Below, one piece after another: positions 17,501 to 27,300 of a DNA stretch of 64,000 bases. The stretch is taken from positions 155,313 through 219,312 of the forward strand of contig NZ_PYUI01000006.1 in assembly GCF_003097355.1 (NCBI RefSeq), in the 5' to 3' direction. The position numbers and the translations under genes were made by a program. The stretch comes from Arthrobacter sp. H-02-3 (GTDB taxonomy: Bacteria > Actinomycetota > Actinomycetes > Actinomycetales > Micrococcaceae). The first letter of the stretch is position 1. Each line of letters opens with the position of its first letter. Under the pieces are notes generated by a model, which had not been told where the DNA came from, did no database searches, and was given only the letters and a program-made list of their open reading frames with translations.

Positions 17501-18273
17501 AGGTGGTTCTCCGGTACCGCATGGCCTAGCGCCGACTCGAGCCACTTTCCCCAAGACCTGAGAGCTGTGGCGCAGAACTCCCGCTTTGGCTCCAAGCGTG
17601 CCTTTGGGCCCACGACCTGAAGGGCTGCCACCACGTCGCCTTTGAAGTCGTGAATCGGAACGGCCAGGGAGTACAGCCCTGGCTCGGCTTCCTCGTCGAC
17701 AATGGAATACCCCCGGTGCCGCGCACCGCGCAGTCGTGTCAGGAAGTCCTCGACGTCAAGGGGAGTATTGGGGCCATGGCGCACAAAGGGAACGCCGGAG
17801 AATATGGTTTGGACCTCGGCGTCCGACGCTTCCCACAGCAGTGCCTGGCCGGCATCACTGCAAAAGGCCGGGTAGGGCCGGCCAAGCCAGGAACCGACCA
17901 TGTTGCTGCTTTCCGGAACACGCTCACCGATGGTGACCGTACTGTCGCCGCGCAGAATGCCAAGGAAGCATCCCTCATCAGTTTCACCCGCCAGGCCTTC
18001 CAGGGCGGTCACACCATCGGTCTGCAGCCGTTGGTCTGTCAATAGCTGTGCGTCTGTCAGCAGCGACCAATCCAGGGTGTAGGACCGGTGGTCTCCGCGT
18101 GCCAGAAACCCCTCCTGCTCGGCGGTCCGCAGGCTGCGCGAAACCTGGCTGCGGTCCTTACCCAGGTCGGCTGCTATGTCAGCGACCGTTCCGCCGGGCA
18201 GGCCTCCTGCGCTGCGGGCGCCCACCGCTAGGACAGCCATGATTCCCCGGCCCATGCTGGACGTCTTAGACAT
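17497..18273 (-). CDS. IclR-family transcriptional regulator
   Basis: 258 residues from ATG 18273; the frame extends 52 codons upstream without a ribosome site or homologous look. Winged helix at about 5-70 (GIMAVLAVGARSAGGLPGGTVADIAADLGKDRSQVSRSLRTAEQEGFLAR) and effector domain with DAGQALLWEA and RHRGYSIVDEEAEPGLYSLAVPIHDF. It resembles its convergent neighbour in layout, so the two may be old paralogues. Downstream of the cyclase operon on the same strand (32 bp gap), it is most likely that operon's regulator. Confidence 0.87.
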   Translation of the reverse strand: MSKTSSMGRGIMAVLAVGARSAGGLPGGTVADIAADLGKDRSQVSRSLRTAEQEGFLARGDHRSYTLDWSLLTDAQLLTDQRLQTDGVTALEGLAGETDEGCFLGILRGDSTVTIGERVPESSNMVGSWLGRPYPAFCSDAGQALLWEASDAEVQTIFSGVPFVRHGPNTPLDVEDFLTRLRGARHRGYSIVDEEAEPGLYSLAVPIHDFKGDVVAALQVVGPKARLEPKREFCATALRSWGKWLESALGHAVPENHL

Positions 18274-18305
18274 GGAACCGATTCTAGTCAATGGACGAAC
18301 GTGTC

Positions 18306-19058
18306 CTAGTGGATGGCGAAGACCCGGGCCGGAAAACCGCTGCCTTGCAGCGGCTTCGGCCAGCTCGCAACGAGGGCTGCGCCCGCTTCCGGAAGTCCCT
18401 CCAGATTTGCCATCAGCTCGATCTGCCACCGGTTCTGCGCCAGGACATACGTCTCCAGGCTGAAATCCTGGCGGGACGTCGCACTCCCCGGGTCCGTGTC
18501 CGTCTGTTCATGGCCGACTGCAGTCACCGAGCGCTCCTCGATCAGGAAAGAGAGGACTTCCTGCGACCACCCCGGCGTGTGGCTGACACCCTCATCATCC
18601 CTGTTTGCCATGGCGCCAGTGTCGGGCCAACGGTGACTCCACCCTGTCCGCAATGCCACAAAGGACCCGGGCGCGATGGCACCATTGCGGCGCTCCCACG
18701 CCTGAACGTCCTCGATCGTGGGGGTGGCGTCCGCATTGGCGGTGACCCGAGAGGTGATGTCCAGGACGACCAGCGGAAGGACCATCTCCTCGACAGGGAT
18801 CTGGTCCAGGGTTCGTCCCCCGCGGATGAAATGCGAGGGAGGGTCAACGTGTGTTCCCCATTGGCCGATGATCGAATAACGGTGAGCGGTGAACCCGTCG
18901 CCCCTGTCCAGATCGAAAACGGTCTCCCGGGTTTCGTCGGGGAATGCCGGGAAATGCGGCTGGCCGGGGTGAAAGGCGTGCGTGAGGTCGGTAAAGGACC
19001 TGCCTGCGAGCAGCGACTGCAAGCCGTCCCAAAGTCCGGTCGTTGCTGCTTCAATCAT
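18306..19058 (-). CDS. cyclase-family metal-dependent hydrolase (kynurenine-formamidase/isatin-hydrolase-like)
   Basis: 250 residues from ATG 19058, overlapping the upstream gene in ATGA. The metal-binding signature of PF04199 is present: GQWGTHVDPPSHF near 65-77 (HxDxxxH pattern), and a downstream VGHEQTDTDPG near 185-195 that supplies the further ligand or catalytic residues. The family hydrolyses amide or lactam bonds (N-formylkynurenine, isatin) or cyclises polyketides. Together with the 149-residue partner and an IclR gene it forms a small unit of unknown pathway. FALRTGWSHRW near 135 is a typical family strand. Confidence 0.8.
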   Translation of the reverse strand: MIEAATTGLWDGLQSLLAGRSFTDLTHAFHPGQPHFPAFPDETRETVFDLDRGDGFTAHRYSIIGQWGTHVDPPSHFIRGGRTLDQIPVEEMVLPLVVLDITSRVTANADATPTIEDVQAWERRNGAIAPGSFVALRTGWSHRWPDTGAMANRDDEGVSHTPGWSQEVLSFLIEERSVTAVGHEQTDTDPGSATSRQDFSLETYVLAQNRWQIELMANLEGLPEAGAALVASWPKPLQGSGFPARVFAIH

Positions 19059-19504
19059 GATGCGGCCTCGCACTCAAGGACTGCCGGAAGGGCAGTGCTG
19101 GAGACGCTGATGGGCCCTGCCAGTTCGATGACCGGTACTTCCCAGGGGTGGATCTCCACGATGTGCTCCAGGAACCGTTCCACGGCAGCGTCATCGAGCG
19201 CGGCATCGAAATACGTCGTGCAGACAAAGGTAGGCGAAATTGTCCGCTGGCCCACTTGCCCCAAAGTAGGGTTGGCGCCTTCCGTGCAGGTGAATCCCTC
19301 GAAACCCAGGCCGGATTCGAAGACATGCCGGTAGTTGCCAAAGTCCCCTAAGTCGGGGGAATCCGACAAAGCCTGTAGCAGGGCCGCGATGCCCGCTTCA
19401 TCCGTGAATGCTTCCACGTCGCCAGTCGCGAGCCGTGAGAAGGTTTCCGGCGCTATGGGCCAATGCACGCGCAGCTTGCGGACTGATTTCATTTCAATTT
19501 TCAC
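19055..19504 (-). CDS. conserved hypothetical protein, partner of the cyclase
   Basis: 149 residues from GTG 19504 (AGAGG 7 nt upstream). No family was recognised. The C-terminal stretch TTYFDAALDDAAVERFLEHIVEIHPWEVPVIELAGPI reads like a beta-alpha-beta unit, and the phrase HPWEVPVIE recalls the HPYEVPE segment of CutA-type and HPYEEP of NIF3-type ferredoxin-like folds. FVCTTYFD and the gentle acidic composition fit a soluble cytoplasmic protein. Coupled to the cyclase by an ATGA overlap, so the two products are probably needed together. Upstream lies an 18-bp inverted repeat. Confidence 0.6.
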   Translation of the reverse strand: MKIEMKSVRKLRVHWPIAPETFSRLATGDVEAFTDEAGIAALLQALSDSPDLGDFGNYRHVFESGLGFEGFTCTEGANPTLGQVGQRTISPTFVCTTYFDAALDDAAVERFLEHIVEIHPWEVPVIELAGPISVSSTALPAVLECEAAS

Positions 19505-19575
19505 GGGAAGCCTCTTCCTGAGCGGGTCGCAAAACGTGTTTGACAGCCATCGTGGCATAGAGTGATGGTCATTAC

Positions 19576-19593
19576 AAGCATTAAAAAATGCTT
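19576..19593. promoter_or_regulatory. 18-bp inverted repeat between divergent genes, candidate operator
   Basis: AAGCATT-AAAA-AATGCTT, perfect 7-bp arms in an AT-rich pocket between the 19055-19504 gene (72 bp away) and the homocysteine methyltransferase gene. A plausible IclR site. Confidence 0.5.
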
Positions 19594-19709
19594 ATTACGC
19601 ACACTACTCGGACGGAGGTCGCTACCTTGTGCTACGTTTCATTGCCGGACCAAGAGGTGCACGCCCGGCCGGCAGGCAAGAACGACCCGAACCGCTTGGA
19701 GCCCTAACG

Positions 19710-20678
19710 ATGCCCACTGATACCAAGCTTTCACGCATGCTCGACGCCGGAGCGAACCTGACGGTGGACGGTGCACTCGCCACCGAGCTTGAAGCGCATG
19801 GCTGCGACCTGGGAGACCCCTTGTGGTCGGCGAAAGTCCTTCTGGAGCAACCCCAGCTCATCAAACGCGTACACCGCGATTACTTCCGCGCCGGAGCCGC
19901 CGTCGCCATCACGGCGAGCTATCAGGCCACACCCCTGGGTTTTGCACGGCGCGGCATTGGCGAGGAAGAGGCCCTGGAACGGGTGGCATTGAGTGTGCGC
20001 CTGGCCGACGAGGCGCGCCGCGAGTATCTGGCCGAAAACCCGGATTCGGGCCCCCTGCTGATTGCAGGATCGGTCGGGCCCTACGGCGCGTACCTCGCGG
20101 ACGGATCCGAATACCGGGGTGACTACGTTCTCAGCCGAAACGAGTTCCTGGAGTTCCACCGGCCTCGGATCGCGGCGCTGGTGGAGGCGGGAGTGGACCT
20201 CCTTGCCTGTGAGACGCTGCCTTCACTGGCTGAGGCCGAGGCCCTGTTGACACTCATAGGGGAGTTCGACGTCGAATCCTGGCTCTCCTTCACGCTCCGG
20301 GACGGAGGGCACATCAGCGACGGTACGCCGCTGGCTCACGTGGCAACGCTCTCCCGGGCGCAACCGCTCGTGGCGGCAATCGGCGTGAACTGTGTGCCGC
20401 TGGAGCTGGTCTCGCCTTCCTTGGAGGCACTGGGCAAAGCCACCGATACGCCCCTCATCGCCTATCCAAATTCGGGCGAAAGCTACGACGCAGTCACCAA
20501 GACATGGCGGCCGGCCGCGACGGCGCACCCCCTAGCGGGACCCGGTAGTAAACAGCCCTCAAGCCTTGCGGAAGGAACCCCCATCTGGCGTGAACTTGGC
20601 GCCCGGCTCGTTGGCGGGTGCTGTCGAACTACCCCGGCGGACATTGCCGCCGTGGCCAGGCTGTCAGTAAGTCCCTAA
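19710..20678 (+). CDS. mmuM: homocysteine S-methyltransferase
   Basis: 322 residues from ATG 19710 (GGAG upstream; the frame reaches 19629). It has the TIM-barrel Pfam S-methyl_trans features: TVDGALATELEAHGCDLGDPLWSAKVL at the start, SYQATPLGF, SVGPYGAYLADGSEYRGDY, and the three zinc cysteines, one in IGVNC near residue 227 and the pair in GGCCRTTP near 305. MmuM-type enzymes move a methyl group from S-methylmethionine (or S-adenosylmethionine) to homocysteine, giving methionine. The gene lies beside the homoserine island but is not linked to it by operon structure; it is divergent from the cyclase pair. Confidence 0.85.
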   Translation: MPTDTKLSRMLDAGANLTVDGALATELEAHGCDLGDPLWSAKVLLEQPQLIKRVHRDYFRAGAAVAITASYQATPLGFARRGIGEEEALERVALSVRLADEARREYLAENPDSGPLLIAGSVGPYGAYLADGSEYRGDYVLSRNEFLEFHRPRIAALVEAGVDLLACETLPSLAEAEALLTLIGEFDVESWLSFTLRDGGHISDGTPLAHVATLSRAQPLVAAIGVNCVPLELVSPSLEALGKATDTPLIAYPNSGESYDAVTKTWRPAATAHPLAGPGSKQPSSLAEGTPIWRELGARLVGGCCRTTPADIAAVARLSVSP

Positions 20679-20703
20679 AGGGGCCGGCAATGGCTGCCCC
20701 GCG

Positions 20704-22212
20704 TCATCCCTTGGCAGCCCAGGGGTCGGCGATGCCGATGTATTGGGTGGTGGTGTATTCGGCGATGCCTTCGGAGCCGCCCTCGCGGCCCAGGCCGGAT
20801 TGTTTGACGCCGCCGAAGGGGGCGGCGGCGTTGGAGATGACGCCGGCGTTGAAGCCAACCATGCCGAATTCGATCTGTTCCGCGACGCGCAGGAGCCGGT
20901 TGAAGTCGCGGCTGTAGACGTAGGAGGCCAGTCCGTATTCGGTGGCGTTGGCCAGCCGAATCGCGTCCTCTTCGGTGGCGAAGGTGGTCACGGGGGCGAC
21001 GGGGCCGAAGATTTCCTGGCGGAGGATTTCGGCGTCGTTGGGGACGTTGGCGAGCACGGTGGGCCGGTAGAAGTAGCCGGGACCGTCCACGGGGGAACCG
21101 CCGGTGACCGCTGTGGCCCCGGCGTCGACGGCGGCGGTCACCAGGGCGTGGACGTCGTCGCGGGCGCCGGCGTCGATGAGCGGGCCCACCGTGGTGTCCG
21201 GTTCGGTGCCGCGGCCGGTGGTCAGGGCGCCCATGGCGGCGGCGAACTTGCGGGTGAATTCCTGGGCCACGGATGCCTGGACGAGGAAGCGGTTGGCGGC
21301 GGTGCAGGCCTCGCCCATGTTGCGCATCTTCGCGGCCATCGCGCCCTCGACCGCGGCGTCGAGGTCGGCGTCCTCGAAGACGATGAACGGGGCGTTGCCG
21401 CCGAGCTCCATCGAGGTGCGCAGCACATTTTGGGCGGCGTCGGCCATGAGGCGCTTGCCCACCGGGGTGGAACCGGTGAAGGAGACCTTCCGGAGCCGGG
21501 AATCGGCGAGCAGCGGCCCGGAGATCCCGGCGGCGCTGGAGGAGGCCACAACGTTCAGGACCCCGGCGGGCAGGCCGGCGTCGAGCATGGTCTTTGCGAA
21601 GAGCTGGGCGGTCAACGGAGTGAGCTTGGCCGGTTTAAGGACCATGGTGCAGCCGGCGGCGACGGCGGGCGCGACCTTGCGGGTGGCCATCGCGAGGGGG
21701 AAGTTCCAGGGCGTGATGAGCAGGCACGGCCCCACGGGCTTTTTCTGCACCAGGATCTTGTTCCTGCCTTCGGGGGTGGTGAGGTAGCGGCCGTAGTCGC
21801 GGACCGTCTCCTCGGAGAACCAGCGCAGGAACTCGGCGCCGTAGGCCACCTCGCCGCGGGCCTCGGCCAGCGGCTTGCCCATTTCCAGGGTCATGAGCAG
21901 GGCGAAGTCCTCGGCGCGCTCGGTCACCAGGTCAAAGGCGCGGCGCAGGATTTCGGCGCGTTCACGGGGTGCCGTCCGGGCCCAGGCGGCCTGGGCCTTG
22001 TCGGCGGCGTCGAGCGCGGCGAGGGCGTCCTCGCTCGTCGCGGAGGCGAGCGTGGCGAGGACCTCGCCGGTGGCGGGGTCGTGGACGTCGAACGTGCCGC
22101 CGTCGGACGCGTCACGCCACTGGCCGTTAATCAGCAGGCCGGTAGGCACGGAAGCGAGCAGAAATGCCTCGCGCTCGGGTGAGATGGCAGGGGTGATCGC
22201 GGAAACAGTCAT
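20704..22212 (-). CDS. gabD: succinate-semialdehyde dehydrogenase
   Basis: 502 residues with the SSADH pattern: VGPCLLITPWNFPLAMATRKVAPAVAAGCTMVLKPA, SFTGSTPVGKRLM, general-base Glu in MELGGNAPFIVFEDADLD, nucleophile Cys in NMGEACTAANRF near 305, and PFGGVKQSGLGREGG near the end. It oxidises succinate semialdehyde to succinate with NAD(P)+. Last gene of the homoprotocatechuate operon, 19 bp after hpaI, whose aldolase product is succinate semialdehyde; this links the pathway to the TCA cycle. Confidence 0.9.
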   Translation of the reverse strand: MTVSAITPAISPEREAFLLASVPTGLLINGQWRDASDGGTFDVHDPATGEVLATLASATSEDALAALDAADKAQAAWARTAPRERAEILRRAFDLVTERAEDFALLMTLEMGKPLAEARGEVAYGAEFLRWFSEETVRDYGRYLTTPEGRNKILVQKKPVGPCLLITPWNFPLAMATRKVAPAVAAGCTMVLKPAKLTPLTAQLFAKTMLDAGLPAGVLNVVASSSAAGISGPLLADSRLRKVSFTGSTPVGKRLMADAAQNVLRTSMELGGNAPFIVFEDADLDAAVEGAMAAKMRNMGEACTAANRFLVQASVAQEFTRKFAAAMGALTTGRGTEPDTTVGPLIDAGARDDVHALVTAAVDAGATAVTGGSPVDGPGYFYRPTVLANVPNDAEILRQEIFGPVAPVTTFATEEDAIRLANATEYGLASYVYSRDFNRLLRVAEQIEFGMVGFNAGVISNAAAPFGGVKQSGLGREGGSEGIAEYTTTQYIGIADPWAAKG

Positions 22213-22231
22213 GAGGAGGTCCTAAAGGGAG

Positions 22232-23065
22232 TCAGTAGCTGGTCGGGGTTTCGGCAGGGCCAATCACCGGGTCCGGCGGGATGTATTGGGCCGCAAGGGC
22301 TTCGGAGCCGCGGGCCAGCAGGGCGACGTCGGCGCCCACCAGCACGAAGGCGGCACCGGCGGCCAGGTAGGCGCGGGCCGTGGGCGGGTTGAAGGCGTTT
22401 ACGCCGGCGGGTTTTCCGGCCGCTGTGGCGGCGGCAATGCAGTGTTCGACGGCGGCGCGCACCCGGGGGTGTTCCTGCTGGCCGAGCAGTCCCAGGGAGG
22501 CGGCGAGGTCGGAGGGGCCCAGGAAGATCGCATCTACGCCGTCCACAGCCAGGATCTCCTCCACGGCCGCGACCGCGGCTTCGGATTCGATCTGCACCGT
22601 GAGGCTGACGGTGTCCGAGGCGCGGGCGAGGTAGTCCGGGACCCTGTTCCAGCGCGCGGCCCGGGCCAGGGCGGAGCCGACGCCGCGGACCCCGTGGGGC
22701 GGGTAGCGGGTGGCGGCCACGGCGGCTTCGGCGTCGGCGGCCGAGTTCACCATGGGGATCAGCAGGTTCTGCACGCCCAGGTCCAGGTACTGCTTGATGA
22801 GGACGGTGTCGTTCACGGGCGGCCGGACCAGGACCTGGACCGGGTAGCCGTGCACGGCCTGCAGCTGGGCGAGGATGGATTCGAGTCCGTTGGGGCTGTG
22901 TTCGGCGTCGATGAGGAGCCAGTCCAGGCCGGAGCCGGCGCAGAGTTCGGCCATCAGGGGGCTGCCGGAGCAGACCCACATTCCGGCCAGGGGGCGGCCG
23001 GCAGCGCCGGTTTGGTTGCGCAGGGCGTCCCGGAAGGTTTCATCTGGTTTTACTCGAAGCGGCAT
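22232..23065 (-). CDS. hpaI: 4-hydroxy-2-oxo-heptane-1,7-dioate aldolase (HpaI/HpcH family)
   Basis: 277 residues from ATG 23065 (GGGAG 7 nt upstream), overlapping the hpaH end by 16 bp. Class II, divalent-metal aldolase: WLLIDAEHSPN near 50, RYPPHGVRGVGSALARAARW near 120, metal-ligand Glu in VQIESEAAV and Asp in DAIFLGPSDLAASLG. It cleaves 4-hydroxy-2-oxoheptanedioate to pyruvate and succinate semialdehyde, the last carbon-carbon cleavage of the homoprotocatechuate pathway. The open frame extends far 5' through hpaH, but the start here has the ribosome site and the family N-terminus. Confidence 0.9.
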   Translation of the reverse strand: MPLRVKPDETFRDALRNQTGAAGRPLAGMWVCSGSPLMAELCAGSGLDWLLIDAEHSPNGLESILAQLQAVHGYPVQVLVRPPVNDTVLIKQYLDLGVQNLLIPMVNSAADAEAAVAATRYPPHGVRGVGSALARAARWNRVPDYLARASDTVSLTVQIESEAAVAAVEEILAVDGVDAIFLGPSDLAASLGLLGQQEHPRVRAAVEHCIAAATAAGKPAGVNAFNPPTARAYLAAGAAFVLVGADVALLARGSEALAAQYIPPDPVIGPAETPTSY

Positions 23066-23835
23066 GTTACGACTCCCAGGGGTCCGTAGTCGGCGTGGAC
23101 GGTATCTCCCTTGTACACCCAGAGGGGCCGGGTGAAGGAGCCGGCGAGGATGATGTCGCCGGCCTTCATGCCGTCTCCGTGGGCGGCGATCTTGTTGGCC
23201 AGCCAGTGCACCCCGTTGGCGGGGTGGTCCAGGACGCCGGCGGCGACGCCGGTTTCCTCGACGGTCTGGTTCTTGTAGAGGATGGCGGAGACCCAGCGGA
23301 GGTCGACGGCGTCGGGCTTCACCGGGCGGCCGCCGACCACCATGGCACCCATGGCGGCGTTGTCGGCGATGGTGTCCACGATCGTCCGGCCCTCCATTTC
23401 GATCCGGGAGTCCAGGATCTCCAGGGCCGGGACCACGTAGTCGGTGGCGTTCAGGACGTCGAAGATGGTGCAACCGGGGCCGGCGAGGTCCTTCTTCAGC
23501 ACGAACGCCAGTTCCACTTCCACACGGGGGTGGGTGTAGCGGTCCCAGCCCACGGAGCAGCCGGTTTCCAGGACCATGTCATCGAAGATGGCGCCGTAGT
23601 CCGGCTCGGTGATGCCGGTCGCGGCCTGCATGGCTTTGGATGTGAGCCCGATTTTGCGGCCCACGAGCCTGCGCCCGGCGGCCTCGTTGCGGCGCCGCCA
23701 CAGCTGCTGGACGGCGTAGGAGTCCTCCACCGTCATGCCAGGGTAGCGGGCGGTCAGGCGGGCGACAGGGGTCCGGGACCGGCCGGCTTCCAGCAGTTCG
23801 TCAGCGATCGCCTCGATCGTCGCGGGGTCAAGCAT
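23050..23835 (-). CDS. hpaH: 2-oxo-hept-4-ene-1,7-dioate hydratase
   Basis: 261 residues, GAGGAG upstream. Hydratase/decarboxylase family (MhpD/HpaH): DSYAVQQLWRRRNEAAGRRLVGRKIGLTSKAMQ (about 38-70), metal region HPRVEVELAFVLKKDL near 105, DSRIEMEGRTIVDTIADNAAMGAMVVG near 140-170, and AGDIILAGSFTRPLWVYKGDTVHADYG at the end. It hydrates 2-oxo-hept-4-ene-1,7-dioate to the 4-hydroxy compound that HpaI cleaves. Situated between hpaD and hpaI in pathway order. Confidence 0.9.
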   Translation of the reverse strand: MLDPATIEAIADELLEAGRSRTPVARLTARYPGMTVEDSYAVQQLWRRRNEAAGRRLVGRKIGLTSKAMQAATGITEPDYGAIFDDMVLETGCSVGWDRYTHPRVEVELAFVLKKDLAGPGCTIFDVLNATDYVVPALEILDSRIEMEGRTIVDTIADNAAMGAMVVGGRPVKPDAVDLRWVSAILYKNQTVEETGVAAGVLDHPANGVHWLANKIAAHGDGMKAGDIILAGSFTRPLWVYKGDTVHADYGPLGVVTCRFE

Positions 23836-23879
23836 TCGGGTGCTCCTCAGGTTCTCGGGCGGTATGGGGGGACGGCCGG

Positions 23880-23914
23880 GGCCGGTCCCGCGCCTGTCGG
23901 AGGCGGGACCGGCC
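23880..23914 (-). terminator. hairpin between hpaD and hpaH
   Basis: 12-bp perfect arms GGCCGGTCCCGC (23880-23891) and GCGGGACCGGCC (23903-23914) in the 104-bp gap. Inside an otherwise tight operon it may be a processing or attenuation element rather than a full terminator. Confidence 0.45.
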
Positions 23915-23939
23915 GCGCGGGCCAGGGTTTACAGCCGCG

Positions 23940-25028
23940 TTAGAGCTGGGCGCCGAGCTTGAACCCGGTCTTCTCCCCGGCGTGGCCGTCCTCGTCCTTG
24001 CGGGTGTAGGAGAACCCGTCGGCGCCCACGGTCACGGCCATCTCGCTCTTTTCCTCGCGGACGATGACGGGCTGGGGGTTGCCGTCGAGGTCCAGGACCA
24101 GGGAGGCCTCGGTGTACCAGGACGGGACCACGGGGTTGCCCCACCAGTCGCGGCGCTGGTTGTCGTGCACGTCCCAGGTGATGGTGGGGTTGTCCGGGTC
24201 GCCGGTGTAGTAGTCCTGGGTGTAGATCTCCACGCGGTGGCCGTCCGGGTCCAGGATGTAGAGGTAGAAGGCGTTGGAGACGCCGTGCCGGCCGGGGCCG
24301 CGCTCGATCCTGTCGGAGATGCGCAGGGCGCCCATCTTGTCGCAGATCTGGATGATGTTGTGCTTCTCGTGGGTGGCGAACGCGACGTGGTGCATGCGCG
24401 GGCCGTTGCCGCCGGTCAGGGCGGTGTCGTGCACGGTCTGCTTGCGGTGCATCCAGGCGGCGTAGGTGACGCCGTCGGAGTCCTGGATGTCTTCGGAGAC
24501 GCGGAAGCCGAGGTCCTCGAGGTACTTGCGGCCGCGCGGTACGTCGGGGGTGACCTGGTTGAAGTGGTCCAGGCGCACGAGCTCCCCGGCGGAGTAGAGG
24601 TCGTAGCGCTGGGTGAGGCGTTCCACGTGCTCCACCTCGTAAAAGAACTCGTAGGGGAAGCCCAGCGGGTCCTCGACGCGGACGGAGTCGCCGATGCCCT
24701 TGGTGAAGCCGTCCTTGCGGCGTTCGGTGCGGCAGCCCAGTTCCTTGTAGTAGGCCTCGGCGGCGTCCACCTCGGCGGGGGACTTCACCCGGTAGGCGAA
24801 GGCCGCGACGGCGGCGATGGGTCCCTTGCGGAGCACCAGGTTGTGGTGGATGAACTCCTCAAGCGAACGCAGGTAGATGGCGTTCTCGTCTTCCTCGGTG
24901 ACGTGCAGGCCAAGGAGGTCCACGTAGAAGGCGCGGGATTTGGCGAGGTCGGTGACGACGATTTCCATATAGGCGCAGCGGACGATGTCCGGTGCCGGGA
25001 CCGTGGGGGTGGGGACGAAGTTGGTCAT
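23940..25028 (-). CDS. hpaD: homoprotocatechuate (3,4-dihydroxyphenylacetate) 2,3-dioxygenase, type I extradiol
   Basis: 362 residues. Vicinal-oxygen-chelate extradiol dioxygenase that opens 3,4-dihydroxyphenylacetate to 5-carboxymethyl-2-hydroxymuconate semialdehyde. The 2-His-1-Glu metal ligands fall at His155 (RLDHFNQ), His214 (MHHVAFAT) and Glu267 (DGHRVEIYT), and the second-sphere His200 (KQTVH) and Tyr257 (FYLYI) are present. These positions are exactly those numbered in Brevibacterium fuscum HPCD and Arthrobacter MndD, so it is an orthologue of the actinobacterial Fe/Mn enzymes, not of the E. coli class III HpaD. Fe versus Mn preference cannot be read from these residues alone. 49 bp after hpaE. 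Confidence 0.94.
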   Translation of the reverse strand: MTNFVPTPTVPAPDIVRCAYMEIVVTDLAKSRAFYVDLLGLHVTEEDENAIYLRSLEEFIHHNLVLRKGPIAAVAAFAYRVKSPAEVDAAEAYYKELGCRTERRKDGFTKGIGDSVRVEDPLGFPYEFFYEVEHVERLTQRYDLYSAGELVRLDHFNQVTPDVPRGRKYLEDLGFRVSEDIQDSDGVTYAAWMHRKQTVHDTALTGGNGPRMHHVAFATHEKHNIIQICDKMGALRISDRIERGPGRHGVSNAFYLYILDPDGHRVEIYTQDYYTGDPDNPTITWDVHDNQRRDWWGNPVVPSWYTEASLVLDLDGNPQPVIVREEKSEMAVTVGADGFSYTRKDEDGHAGEKTGFKLGAQL

Positions 25029-25077
25029 GGTGTTCTCTCTTCTTTGAAAGGGGTCTGCTTGGCGCTGGCGTGAAAGC

Positions 25078-26592
<1,515 letters not shown>

Positions 26593-26604
26593 TGTTGTCT
26601 TCCT

Positions 26605-27300
26605 TTACTGCTGTGCGGTCTGCGGGGTCGGGTGGTCGTGGGCGGCCGCCTGGGCAAGGTACGCGTCGAGGGTGGCGGATCGGTGGAGTCGGGCGGCCTT
26701 TTCGATCGCGTCCGGGCTGGCGCCGGACTCGATGAGTTGCAGCAGGGCTTCGTGCTCGTCGACCGAGTCGTGGGCGCGGCCGGGGACGAAGCGGAACGTG
26801 GAGGACCGCAGGGACGCGAGCCGATTCCAGCCCCGGTGGACCAGGTCCAGGATGTGCGGATTGGGGCAGTGCTCGAACAGGACGCTGTGGAAGTCCTGGT
26901 TCAGTGCGGTGAACCGGACGGGATCGAAGTGTTCCAGGCAGTCGCGCATCTCGGCGTTCACCGCCCGGGCCCGGGCCACGTCCGCCTCCCCGATCAGCGG
27001 AGCCGACAGGGCCGTGGCGGCGCCCTCGACAATGCTCAGGGTCTGCATCGTGTAGAGGTACTCGGTCGGGTCGATCCCGGAGACGGTGGCGCCGACGTTC
27101 CGTTCAAACGTCACCAGGCCCTCGGCCTCGAGCCGGCGGATAGCCTCACGGACCGGAACCACGCTGACGCCCAGGTCCTCGGCGATCTTCGCCAGCACCA
27201 GCCGGTAGCCGGGGGAGTAGGTCCCGTCCACGATCCGGGCCTTGACGGCCGCATAGGCCTGTTCGGACTTGCTGACTGTCGTAGTGGCTGTGTCAGCCAT
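26605..27300 (-). CDS. GntR-family (FCD) regulator inside the homoprotocatechuate operon
   Basis: 231 residues. N-terminal wHTH (SEQAYAAVKARIVDGTYSPGYRLVLAKIAEDLGVSVVPVREAIRRLEAEGLVTFERNVGATVSG, about 11-76) and a helical FCD effector domain (85-215) with the metal-binding pattern D/H...H...H visible in LNQDFHSVLFEHCPN and SVDEHEALLQLIES. FCD regulators usually repress and are released by a carboxylate ligand, here probably a pathway intermediate. The ATG overlaps the FAH-RraA stop by 8 bp. The 12-bp palindrome ATCGTATACGAT over the operon's predicted start fits the FCD operator type. Confidence 0.9.
   Translation of the reverse strand: MADTATTTVSKSEQAYAAVKARIVDGTYSPGYRLVLAKIAEDLGVSVVPVREAIRRLEAEGLVTFERNVGATVSGIDPTEYLYTMQTLSIVEGAATALSAPLIGEADVARARAVNAEMRDCLEHFDPVRFTALNQDFHSVLFEHCPNPHILDLVHRGWNRLASLRSSTFRFVPGRAHDSVDEHEALLQLIESGASPDAIEKAARLHRSATLDAYLAQAAAHDHPTPQTAQQ

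Noticed and set aside
19629..19709. longer N-terminus for the homocysteine methyltransferase
   Set aside because: No ribosome site at 19629; the family N-terminus starts at 19710.
20743..22182. 479-codon plus-strand open frame antisense to gabD
   Set aside because: Gly/Val/Asp/His-rich composition of an antisense frame in high-GC DNA; the minus-strand ALDH has full family motifs.
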